DNA of 38,390 nucleotides from Oscillospiraceae bacterium (GTDB taxonomy: Bacteria; Bacillota; Clostridia; Oscillospirales; Ruminococcaceae): positions 1 to 38,390 of the forward strand of contig JALEJQ010000091.1 of the NCBI GenBank assembly GCA_022769565.1, in the 5' to 3' direction. Below are positions 31,814-38,390 of this stretch, one piece after another. A program made the translations under genes and the position numbers. Positions within the stretch are counted from its first letter, which is position 1. Each line of letters begins with the position of its first letter. The notes under the pieces are model-generated. The model saw nothing but the letters and a program-made list of their open reading frames with translations, was not told where the DNA came from and ran no database searches.

Positions 31814-31827
31814 TGCAAACGTTTACA
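31814..31827. promoter_or_regulatory. cre-like operator (CcpA/LacI-family)
   Basis: TGCAAACGTTTACA fits the catabolite-responsive element consensus TGNAANCGNTNNCA. It lies about 35 bases downstream of the expected transcription start, a position at which a bound regulator would block elongation. The regulator may be CcpA or a dedicated LacI-type protein; none is encoded nearby. Confidence 0.75.
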
Positions 31828-31899
31828 TCCGGCGGAAGCAACGGTAAAAAACAGTAAATGAGTAAAATGCTTATATTACTTGTAAGGAGGAGTATAATT

Positions 31900-33285
31900 T
31901 TGAAGAATTACAAGAAATTGTCAGCCGCTCTTATGGCGCTGACTATGACTGCGGCTCTTACCGCCTGCGGAGAAAACAGCGGCGATGAAGGTTCCGCTTC
32001 CGTTACAGAGGACATTACCACTACAGAAAAGACCGAATGGACAGGCGATAATATTGAGGTCACAGCCGATGAAGGAGAGCTTTCCACCGATGTTGACATC
32101 AGCGGAAAAACTCTGAAATGGATGGGTATCTACGACCTTAACCCCACAAACGATTCCCCCGAACGTTCTGCGGAACTTGCCCTTTTTGAAGATACATACG
32201 GCGCTTCTATCGAATATATCCCCACGACCTCCGATAAGCGCTTCGACGACCTTGCTACAGCTATTCTCGGCGGTCAGTCGCCCGATATTTTTGTTTACGA
32301 ATGGCGTTCCTTCCCTTATGATATTTCCAAGGGACAGTATCAGCCTATAGATTCCCTTATCGATTGGGAAGACCCTATGTGGGCAGACGTTAAGGACGTT
32401 GCTGACCGGTTTACATGGAAGGGCGAGCACTATATCGCTCCTCTCGGCTACGCTTTCAGCGACACTCAGGTGCTTATGTACAGCAGGGAAATGATGGAAG
32501 AACAGGGCCTTGACGATCCCTGGGAGCTTTATGAAGCAGGCGAGTGGGATTGGAACGCTTTCCTCGACACTATGAAGACCTATGTTGAGAACAATCCCGA
32601 CAACTACGGCATCGGCGGCTGGTGGGCAAACGCTTTCGTTTACACTGCAGGCGAAACTATGGTAACATATGACGGCGATAAGTTCTACAACAATATGAAC
32701 AGCGCTGCTATCGAACGTGCAGAGGGCGTACTTGAGGACATCTTCAAGAACAACCTTATCAAGAGAGGCTGGATAGGACCCGAAGCTGCATTCACTACCG
32801 GCGATCTGCTCTTCTATTCAATGGGTACTTGGGCATATAACGGTGCTGCAGAGTCCGTTCCCGAGCAGACTATCCAGATCGTTCCTTTCCCCAAGAATCC
32901 CGATTCCGACAAATACTACGTTTCCAACAAGGTAAATGCTTATATGTGGGTCAAGGGTTCAGAGAACGGCGATGTTGTCAAGGCTTGGTTCGACTGCAAC
33001 AGACTTGTTAACTACGATGAGAAGTACACCGACATCACCAAGCAGAAGTTCCTTGAAAACAACAAGGGCTGGACTCCCGAAATGTATGATATTACAATGG
33101 ATTTCTATGATTCCGACAAGTTTACTCAGGCTTACGACTACGGCTACGGTCTGAGCACATACATGGGCGATGAGGTAATGAACGTTCTTTATGAGGGTAT
33201 TGCAAACGAGGTCTCCGAAAACTGGGTACAGACCCGTGACACATACTCCAGCATCGTTGACGAGGAAATTGCTGCTTACAACTGA
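31900..33285 (+). CDS. ABC transporter extracellular solute-binding lipoprotein (family 1)
   Basis: 461 residues. A lipoprotein signal peptide (KNYKKLSAALMALTMTA) ends in the lipobox LTAC with Cys23. The mature protein begins with a Ser/Thr/Glu linker and then family-1 sugar-binding blocks (LKWMGIYDLNP, GGQSPDIFVYEWRSFP, YAFSDTQVLMYSREMMEEQG, WELYEAGEWDWNAF). It would capture an oligosaccharide for an ABC importer. The TTG at 31900 with AAGGAGG nine bases upstream is chosen over an upstream ATG because it starts the signal peptide cleanly. No permease or ATPase gene is adjacent, so it is an orphan component, and a cre-like site controls it. Confidence 0.92.
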   Translation: MKNYKKLSAALMALTMTAALTACGENSGDEGSASVTEDITTTEKTEWTGDNIEVTADEGELSTDVDISGKTLKWMGIYDLNPTNDSPERSAELALFEDTYGASIEYIPTTSDKRFDDLATAILGGQSPDIFVYEWRSFPYDISKGQYQPIDSLIDWEDPMWADVKDVADRFTWKGEHYIAPLGYAFSDTQVLMYSREMMEEQGLDDPWELYEAGEWDWNAFLDTMKTYVENNPDNYGIGGWWANAFVYTAGETMVTYDGDKFYNNMNSAAIERAEGVLEDIFKNNLIKRGWIGPEAAFTTGDLLFYSMGTWAYNGAAESVPEQTIQIVPFPKNPDSDKYYVSNKVNAYMWVKGSENGDVVKAWFDCNRLVNYDEKYTDITKQKFLENNKGWTPEMYDITMDFYDSDKFTQAYDYGYGLSTYMGDEVMNVLYEGIANEVSENWVQTRDTYSSIVDEEIAAYN

Positions 33286-33311
33286 TAAACGGCAGAATTA
33301 ATGAGATATTG

Positions 33312-33345
33312 CGGCTGTACACGTTTTGGCGTGTGCAGCCGTTTT
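33312..33345 (+). terminator. Terminator after the solute-binding lipoprotein gene
   Basis: CGGCTGTACACG and CGTGTGCAGCCG form a 12-bp stem with one G-T or mismatch, followed by TTTT. Confidence 0.88.
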
Positions 33346-33360
33346 GTTTTAGGTAATTTA

Positions 33361-33536
33361 ATACTAATCTTTAATCAACCTATAGACAAATCCTCGGCTA
33401 TAATAATTCCACTCGGCGTCAAACTTCCTTGCAAGGCGGCAAGCCTGGCGGCGGTCGTCTTCAAAGTAAACAAGTTTACCTGATTGGAATTATTCTATCT
33501 GTCGGCTTTGTCTATAGAACGATTAAAGATTAGTAT
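33361..33536. mobile_element. Second complete MITE, 176 bp, variant ends
   Basis: Ends are ATACTAATCTTTAATC and GATTAAAGATTAGTAT (perfect 16-bp inverted repeat), extended by CCTATAGACAAA and TTTGTCTATAG. The first eight terminal bases and the interior blocks (CGGCTATAATA, GGCGTCAAACT, GGCGGTCG, TGATTGG, ATTCTATC) match the element at 27141-27301, while the subterminal bases differ, so the two are subfamilies. It sits between the lipoprotein terminator and the promoter of the third chemoreceptor gene. The other bases of 33286-33626 contain only those signals. Confidence 0.88.
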
Positions 33537-33564
33537 AAGAAATTGCAAAAAATGTTAAAAATTG

Positions 33565-33593
33565 TTGACTAACTTTTGCATATATAGTATAAT
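33565..33593 (+). promoter_or_regulatory. Promoter of the third chemoreceptor gene
   Basis: TTGACT (33565-33570), 17 bases, TATAAT (33588-33593). It begins 29 bases after the MITE end. Confidence 0.85.
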
Positions 33594-33626
33594 AAAGTCA
33601 ACTAATTATGTGAAAGGATGAAAAAT

Positions 33627-35462
33627 TTGAAGACCACATTAAGAGCAAGGCTTATGAGGCTTTGCATTCTCGGAGTAACGGGTACGGGAGTTATACTTAC
33701 CGCTGCCGCATCTCTTGGTGCTCTCAATGTATCATACAGCAATAATATCAGACTTGGGGAATGTATAACAAATAACTGTGCAGCGTCTGTTTCGGATGAG
33801 GTGGATTTTCTTGCCGAGTGTCTCAGTTCGGCTGAGGTGTCGGAGGACGGCGACTCTACCTTTGACAGGGTAAGCCTTCTGACGGATAATGTTTATAACA
33901 TCGTAAACGGCGAAAACACGCTTTCCGAAATGAATGACGGGGATTTTGCCATACTGCCCACCGCAGAACAGGACGGCGAACCGATAAATCTTACGGCGTA
34001 TAAGGCTGACGGGAAAGTGCTTGTGGGCGAGCTTGCATACGATTATCTCAGTGCTTATCTTGACGGTATAGATGAAGATGAATTTGCATTTGTTACCGAC
34101 AGGTACGGCAATGTTATCATCAGTTCGGATGAAGAATATCGAAAAGCAGGGATAAATGCTGCCGAGTTGGGTTTTGCAGATGTTCTCGAAAGCCTGCGGA
34201 ACGGAGAAGCCGGTCATTCCGCTTCAAGCTCTCCGCTTTTTGACGGAGATAGTGCCTTTATAAGCTACGCCGTAATTGGCGAAGCTGATTATTTTGTGAT
34301 ATATGCCGCAGATTATGCAGACCTTTTTTCATCATATTTCAAGCTGCTTTTCATACTCATCGTGCTGCAGCTTGTTTGTATAGCGTCTGCTATAATCGTT
34401 TCTCTTAAGGTATCAAAAGCGGTGCTTGCGCCTGTTTCAAATACTACGGACAGGCTTGTCAAGCTTTCGGAGGGCGACCTTTCTACCCCGTGCGTTTCCA
34501 ATGATCGCGGAGACGAAACGCAGGTGCTTGCCGAGGCTTTGCAGAAGACGGTTTCCGTGCTTTCCGCTTACATAAAGGATATTTACAATGTGCTTTCCGA
34601 AATAAGTGAAGGAAATCTTAACGCAAGAAGCTCCGTTGAGTATGAGGGGGATTTTGTGGGAATAAAGACCTCTCTTGATGGCATAGCTTCACATCTTAAG
34701 GAGACTATGACCGCCATAAATTCCGTTGGAGGAAAGGTTCTTGCGGATTCGGAAACTCTTTCATCGGGTTCACAGCTTCTTGCAGGAAACACGGCAAATG
34801 AGGCTGCCGCTATTGAAGAGATAACCTCCATGACCGAAGGCATTGAGTCGGGCGCAGTGAAAAATACTGAGATAACAGGCAGGGCGTCACAGCTTCTTGT
34901 AAACGTTATGGGCGATATTGAGACCGGCGGCAGGACCGTAAGTGATATGAACGAGTCCATGAATGAGATAAAAGCCACATCGGACGAGATACAGAGCGTT
35001 ATTTCGATCATTGAGGATATTGCATTCCAGACAAATATACTTGCGCTCAATGCAGCGGTGGAAGCAGCAAGAGCAGGCGAGGCAGGCAAGGGATTTGCGG
35101 TAGTTGCGGACGAGGTAAGAACGCTTGCAGCAAGATCCTCCGAGGCGGCAAAGGATACCCTGGCTCTTGTGGAGCGCAGCAGCGTTGCTGTAAACAAGGG
35201 AGCTGAAGTAGCTAAGAGGACGAAGGATTCCTTTGAAGCTATCAGCGGCTCCGCAGAAGAGTTTGCAAAGCTGATGAAGGTCATTTCTGCCGAATCGGAA
35301 GAACAGACAAAGGCTATCAAGGAGATAAACGCAGGACTTGAAAGCATTACGACCACTATCCAGTCCAACTCCGCTTCCGCACAGGAGAGCGCTGCGTCAA
35401 GCCTTGAACTTAAGGCTCAGGCAGATATTCTTCATTCTCAGGTATCGAAATTCAGAATATGA
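33627..35462 (+). CDS. Methyl-accepting chemotaxis protein with HAMP domain
   Basis: About 611 residues: membrane helix 1 (~10-33), extracellular sensor (~35-230; acidic, with a Cache-like strand pattern [16 protein letters not shown]), helix 2 (~237-263), HAMP (~264-318), and the cytoplasmic signalling coiled coil. The tip [20 protein letters not shown] begins near residue 462 and is canonical. I prefer the TTG at 33627 because GAAAGGA (33612-33618) is its ribosome site; the ATG at 33618 would overlap that site. The sensor differs from that of the first chemoreceptor, so the ligand is probably different. No che gene is nearby. Confidence 0.92.
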   Translation: MKTTLRARLMRLCILGVTGTGVILTAAASLGALNVSYSNNIRLGECITNNCAASVSDEVDFLAECLSSAEVSEDGDSTFDRVSLLTDNVYNIVNGENTLSEMNDGDFAILPTAEQDGEPINLTAYKADGKVLVGELAYDYLSAYLDGIDEDEFAFVTDRYGNVIISSDEEYRKAGINAAELGFADVLESLRNGEAGHSASSSPLFDGDSAFISYAVIGEADYFVIYAADYADLFSSYFKLLFILIVLQLVCIASAIIVSLKVSKAVLAPVSNTTDRLVKLSEGDLSTPCVSNDRGDETQVLAEALQKTVSVLSAYIKDIYNVLSEISEGNLNARSSVEYEGDFVGIKTSLDGIASHLKETMTAINSVGGKVLADSETLSSGSQLLAGNTANEAAAIEEITSMTEGIESGAVKNTEITGRASQLLVNVMGDIETGGRTVSDMNESMNEIKATSDEIQSVISIIEDIAFQTNILALNAAVEAARAGEAGKGFAVVADEVRTLAARSSEAAKDTLALVERSSVAVNKGAEVAKRTKDSFEAISGSAEEFAKLMKVISAESEEQTKAIKEINAGLESITTTIQSNSASAQESAASSLELKAQADILHSQVSKFRI

Positions 35463-35567
35463 ATTCAAAAAGGGAACTATGAGCGGTTTTTATCATTGCT
35501 GTCTTAGATTGTGGTGGAATAGGGAGATACGACCAATGGTACTCCATGGTGTAATAACATAAACGGA

Positions 35568-35605
35568 ACAGACACTTTGGCTTGACGGCTGGGGTGTCTG
35601 TTTTT
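35568..35605 (+). terminator. Terminator after the third chemoreceptor gene
   Basis: ACAGACAC and GTGTCTGT form the stem, followed by TTTTC. A run of about fourteen T residues at 35639-35652 lies further downstream. Confidence 0.8.
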
Positions 35606-35693
35606 CTGTTTGCGGATATTGTTTACAAACTATTAACTGTTTTTTTTTTTTTGAAAAAAATTTGTGGTATTATGTCAAAAAGGGGTGGATAAT

Positions 35694-35873
35694 TTGAAAT
35701 ATAATCTAAACACCAATACAAATACCTATCATATTGAGGGCTTTTGTTATCGTTCAAAACCAATAGAGTGCAAGTCATTTCAGACCGAAAATGACGTAAT
35801 AAAGTATGGCGGTAAGAACGTAAAATTCTGCAAGAACTGTCAGAAACGGTTTGATGAACAAAACAAAAAGTAA
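35694..35873 (+). CDS. Small Cys4 protein, 59 aa
   Basis: A short protein with His13, Cys18, Cys26, Cys46 and Cys49 (YHIEGFCYR, IECKSF, FCKNCQKRF), a pattern like the small zinc-binding domains related to the Ada N-terminus (a Cys, then a spaced CxxC). I chose the TTG at 35694 because AAGGGGTGG ends five bases upstream; the in-frame GTG at 35664 lies before that site. The next gene begins 23 bases after its stop, so both are probably cotranscribed. A+T content is higher than in the chemoreceptor gene upstream, suggesting acquired genes. Function unknown. Confidence 0.7.
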   Translation: MKYNLNTNTNTYHIEGFCYRSKPIECKSFQTENDVIKYGGKNVKFCKNCQKRFDEQNKK

Positions 35874-35896
35874 ATTTTGGAGAAAGAGGTTATTTT

Positions 35897-36571
35897 ATGG
35901 AAAACAGTATTATCAAGGCAGATATTAAATTTAAATTTTCAATGGTTTATAAAATAATTATGTGTATTTTTATTATTGCAACGATATTATGGATAATTCC
36001 TATAAAAGAGAAGCATTATTACGGATGTAAGTATAATGTTTTTGACGTATGCATCAGAGACTTGGAAAGACGTATGTACTCACACGAAGAAATGTTCATA
36101 AAAAATGCGATTCCGATAGTTATTACTATGATTATGATATTATTTCTAGTAATTACAATGTATAAAGTTTCCAAATGCTTTCTGAAATTAACAGCAGAAG
36201 GTATAGAAGGCAGCGTAAAAAAACTATTTTCAACAGAGAGTTTGAGACTTCCGATAGCAAAAGTAGATTCATTATTCGTTAAGAATTCTATATTTGACAA
36301 AATTCGCGGTGGAAAGACTCTTGTAATAAGGTCGACATCAGGTACTATACGGTTTAAGTGTGTGCAGAATGCAGATGAGTTTGTAGCTGCAGCGAATAAA
36401 GCTATTGAAGAAAATAAAAAGGCAAACAGAACAGCACCTGTTGCACCTGCACCCGTTGTTCAGTTTGCCTCAAGCGCCGACGAATTGAAGAAGTTTAAAG
36501 ACCTCCTCGACAGCGGCGTTATCACTCAAGAAGAATTTGACGCAAAGAAAAAGCAGATACTTGGTTTATAA
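35897..36571 (+). CDS. Membrane protein with PH-like domain and C-terminal SHOCT domain
   Basis: 224 residues. Two membrane helices (~16-36 and ~68-90) flank a short outside loop; a PH-like beta domain follows (~95-168, EGIEGSVKKLFSTESLRLPIAKVDSL in parts, then LVIRSTSGTIRFKCVQNADEF). After an Ala/Pro-rich linker comes SHOCT at 191-224 (SADELKKFKDLLDSGVITQ, EEFDAKKKQILGL), a short helical hairpin typical of small oligomerising proteins. GGAGAAAGAGG precedes the ATG. It is probably cotranscribed with the small Cys4 gene. A specific role is not known. Confidence 0.82.
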   Translation: MENSIIKADIKFKFSMVYKIIMCIFIIATILWIIPIKEKHYYGCKYNVFDVCIRDLERRMYSHEEMFIKNAIPIVITMIMILFLVITMYKVSKCFLKLTAEGIEGSVKKLFSTESLRLPIAKVDSLFVKNSIFDKIRGGKTLVIRSTSGTIRFKCVQNADEFVAAANKAIEENKKANRTAPVAPAPVVQFASSADELKKFKDLLDSGVITQEEFDAKKKQILGL

Positions 36572-36590
36572 TTACATAGTGTTATTGTCG

Positions 36591-36620
36591 CCGCAGGAAA
36601 ACAAACCTGCGGTGATTTTT
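36591..36620 (+). terminator. Terminator after the SHOCT gene
   Basis: CCGCAGG and CCTGCGG form a perfect stem, followed by TGATTTTT. Confidence 0.8.
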
Positions 36621-37224
36621 ATGCCCACTTGCCATTTCCCAAAAAATAATATATAATATTATCAAAACGATTTGCACCCCCTCCCCCAAATCCAATCGTT
36701 AAAAGGTAAAAATCACGAGTAGTCTGCCCCCCCCCCTAACCGACTACCAATTGACTACTTTTCAATTGTAATAAACCCAACGTAGATACGTCATTTTCAC
36801 ACTGCTTTTCTGCCGAGCAAATTTTCTGTACAATATTTGTACCGCCCACAACCCACGCAGAATAGGGGAAATCACGCATTTGCGAGAATGGAGAAGCTAT
36901 GATAAAAGTATTATTCGTATGCCACGGCAATATTTGCCATTTGTCCCCAAAGCCTTTATTATAGCTGAAAATCGGTTGTCAGTTTTCATTTTACAGGAAA
37001 TTTACAGGAAATGAAAGAGCCTCAGTAAACAACTATAATTAATCATTTAAAATTTTGCTACCCTCTGCCAGCATAGGCAAGGGTAGCTTATTCATTTTAT
37101 CCAATATAGATTGTTTCAATCTGAAAGTTTTTTATTGTAAATAAACGATAAATCAACAGAAAAATCAACTGTCCCCAAAAGCGGACAATAGATGTGCTTT
37201 GATCGCTCTTTTTATTGATATACC
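36621..37224. other. Gene-poor, apparently decayed intergenic region
   Basis: About 600 AT-rich bases with no intact gene. It contains a C-run of ten (36727-36736), a tyrosine-phosphatase remnant (36899-36964), a direct repeat of TTTACAGGAAA (36990-37010), a hairpin GCTACCCT/AGGGTAGC (37057-37087) that could terminate transcription weakly, and TGTCCCCAAA twice (near 36942 and 37169). The mixture of unrelated fragments suggests debris from deleted genes. Confidence 0.6.
36899..36964 (+). pseudogene. Remnant of a low-molecular-weight protein tyrosine phosphatase
   Basis: The frame reads MIKVLFVCHGNICHLSPKPLL and stops. The first 13 residues are the typical start of low-molecular-weight tyrosine phosphatases, whose P-loop is CxGNxCRS; here the sequence departs at the position of the catalytic Arg (His instead) and ends after 21 codons. 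A ribosome site (GGAG) is still visible eight bases upstream. It is therefore a truncated gene left in the decayed region. Confidence 0.7.
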
Positions 37225-37253
37225 TTGACCTGAAACGTTGATAATGATATAAT
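37225..37253 (+). promoter_or_regulatory. Promoter of the gene at 37337
   Basis: TTGACC (37225-37230), 17 bases, TATAAT (37248-37253). Confidence 0.8.
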
Positions 37254-37336
37254 CAAAGCATTAAAGGGGAAAGATGTGTTTATTAATGGTGCCAAGTTGT
37301 TGGTGTTTGAAAAGATATAAAGAAAGGATGATTCAC

Positions 37337-37819
37337 TTGAAAATCACATCTGTCAGCGGTTCAGCATACGAAGATAACAAAGGTGAAGTTTCAATTCTAA
37401 GAGTGCATCTTGAAAAAGGCGAGATAATTCGTCGGAATGAAATGATTTCTATAGAAATGATGGATGATTCATTTCTGGAGAGAGAAGTCAAAATTATTGA
37501 CCCTAAGTATGCCGGTGACTTTTATTTAGTGTCAAAGAAGATGGAGACAGAGGTAAAGGCGGGAAAAACAAAATATTCTGACAAGCTAAAGGAATATGTA
37601 GAAGGTGAATGTAACTGTACTATTGTTGTAAAAAACGTTCCGTGTCATGAGGTTAAAACAGATGATGAGATCAACGCCCGTAAATTAAGAGCCGAGCGTG
37701 AAAGACGGTTTAACCTTTCCCTGCGGCTCATATTCATCAAGTATCTCCGCAGGAATTTTGTATCGGCGAAGCACTTCTTCTCTTGTCATTGCAGTTCCTC
37801 TCCGGCGTTTTTGTACTGA
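37337..37819 (+). CDS. Unrecognised small protein, probably with an aberrant 3' end
   Basis: A TTG at 37337 follows GAAAGGATGA and a clear promoter. Residues 1-~118 are coherent and lysine/glutamate-rich (KITSVSGSAYEDNKGEVSI, DDEINARKLRAERERRF); I recognise no family. After about base 37700 the frame runs antisense through the truncated MerR-like gene and the end of the CMD-cupin gene, and the composition changes to Phe/Ser/Cys-rich, as expected for a non-coding strand. The native protein therefore probably ended elsewhere, and a rearrangement joined it to this locus. Its A+T-rich codon use contrasts with the minus-strand genes. Confidence 0.5.
   Translation: MKITSVSGSAYEDNKGEVSILRVHLEKGEIIRRNEMISIEMMDDSFLEREVKIIDPKYAGDFYLVSKKMETEVKAGKTKYSDKLKEYVEGECNCTIVVKNVPCHEVKTDDEINARKLRAERERRFNLSLRLIFIKYLRRNFVSAKHFFSCHCSSSPAFLY
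37685..37789 (-). pseudogene. Truncated MerR-like regulator (N-terminal fragment)
   Basis: The minus-strand frame starts MTREEVLRRYKIPAEILDEYE, a typical start of a MerR-family helix-turn-helix in Clostridia, and its ATG overlaps the stop of the CMD-cupin gene (ATGA). After EYEPQGKV it meets foreign sequence and stops 34 residues from the start. A full regulator would continue for at least 60 more residues of HTH. The truncation coincides with the plus-strand gene described above. Confidence 0.6.
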
Positions 37820-38390
37820 ACCTCGTCCACAGGCTCCAGCCATTCTGTTTTGGTATTCTCTCCGGGAACTTCGACTGCAAGATGAGAAAACCAGCTGTTT
37901 TCCGCCGCTCCGTGCCAATGCTTTACGCCTGCCGTAATAGTGACAACATCACCTGCTTTAAGATGACGTGCAGGCTTGCCCCATTCCTGATATATGCCCT
38001 CACCGTCAACGCAGATAAGTATCTGACCGCCGCCCTTTTCGGCGTTGTGGATATGCCAGTTGTTGCGGCAGGCAGGCTCAAAGGTCACATTTGCAATAAA
38101 TACCGTTTCCTTTGGGTCGGTCAGCGGCTTTAAGTATGAGTTTCCCGTAAAATATTTTGCATATTCGGAGTTGAACTCGCCCTGTCCGAAAAATCCGCCG
38201 TGTTCATCGGCAGCCTGTTCGTCCTTATATACCTCTTTTGCCATTTTAAACGCTGCCCAGGCATTGGGCCAGCCTGCATAAAATGCAATATGGGTGAGTA
38301 TCTCCGCCATTTCATCACGGGTAACTCCGTTCTTTTTGGCAGAAGCAAGGTGATACTCAAGGGAATTATCCACAATACCCTTTCCGATAA
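37786..38390 (-). CDS. Carboxymuconolactone decarboxylase-like domain fused to a cupin (5' end outside window)
   Basis: The minus-strand frame is open to the window end (upstream residues IGKGIVDNS), so the start lies beyond 38390; the GTG at 38373 is likely internal. The visible ~200 residues begin with the end of a CMD domain (NSLEYHLASAKKNGVTRDEM, AEILTHIAFYAGWPNAW), then a linker and a cupin with metal-type motifs (NNWHIHNAEKGGGQILICV, GDVVTITAGVKHWHGA). Such fusions are frequent near MerR-type regulators in Clostridia and may act in detoxification or peroxide-related chemistry; the substrate is unknown. Its stop overlaps the ATG of the truncated MerR-like gene, indicating an original two-gene operon. 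Confidence 0.85.
   Translation of the reverse strand, partial: IGKGIVDNSLEYHLASAKKNGVTRDEMAEILTHIAFYAGWPNAWAAFKMAKEVYKDEQAADEHGGFFGQGEFNSEYAKYFTGNSYLKPLTDPKETVFIANVTFEPACRNNWHIHNAEKGGGQILICVDGEGIYQEWGKPARHLKAGDVVTITAGVKHWHGAAENSWFSHLAVEVPGENTKTEWLEPVDEVQYKNAGEELQ

Noticed and set aside
34583-35368. 261-codon minus-strand open frame opposite the third chemoreceptor
   Set aside because: Same reason: it is the complement of the conserved signalling domain and resembles the other antisense frame.
36736-36930. Minus-strand 64-codon open frame in the decayed region
   Set aside because: No ribosome site, low-quality composition, and it overlaps the phosphatase remnant; it is more likely chance.

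Overview
The window looks like the chromosome of a Clostridia-class Bacillota, most like a Ruminococcus-type Oscillospiraceae. The evidence is a leucine T-box, the rpmG-secE-nusG-rplK-rplA order, a DivIVA-like protein, strong TTGACA-17-TATAAT promoters, GGAGG ribosome sites with several TTG starts, and many tail-to-tail terminators. The genus is an inference from gene content; there is no rRNA or complete, convincing tRNA to anchor it.

Layout. 1-990: two unrecognised, rather GC-rich genes, probably the edge of an integrated element. 1062-3350: an AT-rich island between two 75-bp copies of a structured terminator sequence; the right copy follows a 3' tRNA fragment (tRNA-Pro-like). The island carries a three-gene overlapping operon (HTH-nucleotidyltransferase, HEPN toxin, PPP-type phosphoesterase) with a twin-palindrome operator. 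It is bracketed by inverted ends of a MITE family that also has two full copies at 27.1 and 33.4 kb. 3462-8800: a J-domain-like membrane protein, then a eukaryotic-type HisA, a GH2 beta-mannosidase and an HD hydrolase. 8892-11576: translation and transcription genes rpmG, secE, nusG, rplK, rplA. 11614-14876: two tandem zinc-ribbon membrane paralogues and an unknown protein. 14971-17001: a divergent methionyl-tRNA synthetase. 17002-19046: a DivIVA-like coiled-coil gene with a structured leader, set between repeat-rich intergenic regions.

19047-27130: a sigma-70 family factor, a tRNA-like sequence, a double zinc-finger protein, a chemoreceptor, an HTH membrane regulator, T-box-controlled leuA (long form), and a second chemoreceptor. 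27393-31583: a papain-fold peptidase (minus), pyruvate kinase (plus), then a CPBP protease and RNase HI (both minus). 31742-35462: a cre-controlled lipoprotein sugar-binding protein and a third chemoreceptor. 35694-38390: small AT-rich genes, a decayed stretch with a tyrosine-phosphatase remnant, and a rearranged junction where a plus-strand gene abuts a truncated MerR-like gene, followed by a CMD-cupin gene running off the window.

The most promising candidate for an under-described system is the MNT-HEPN-phosphoesterase operon at 1315-2985, because a PPP/ApaH-like enzyme is translationally coupled to a toxin whose family is neutralised by AMPylation. Most of the rest is ordinary chromosomal content.
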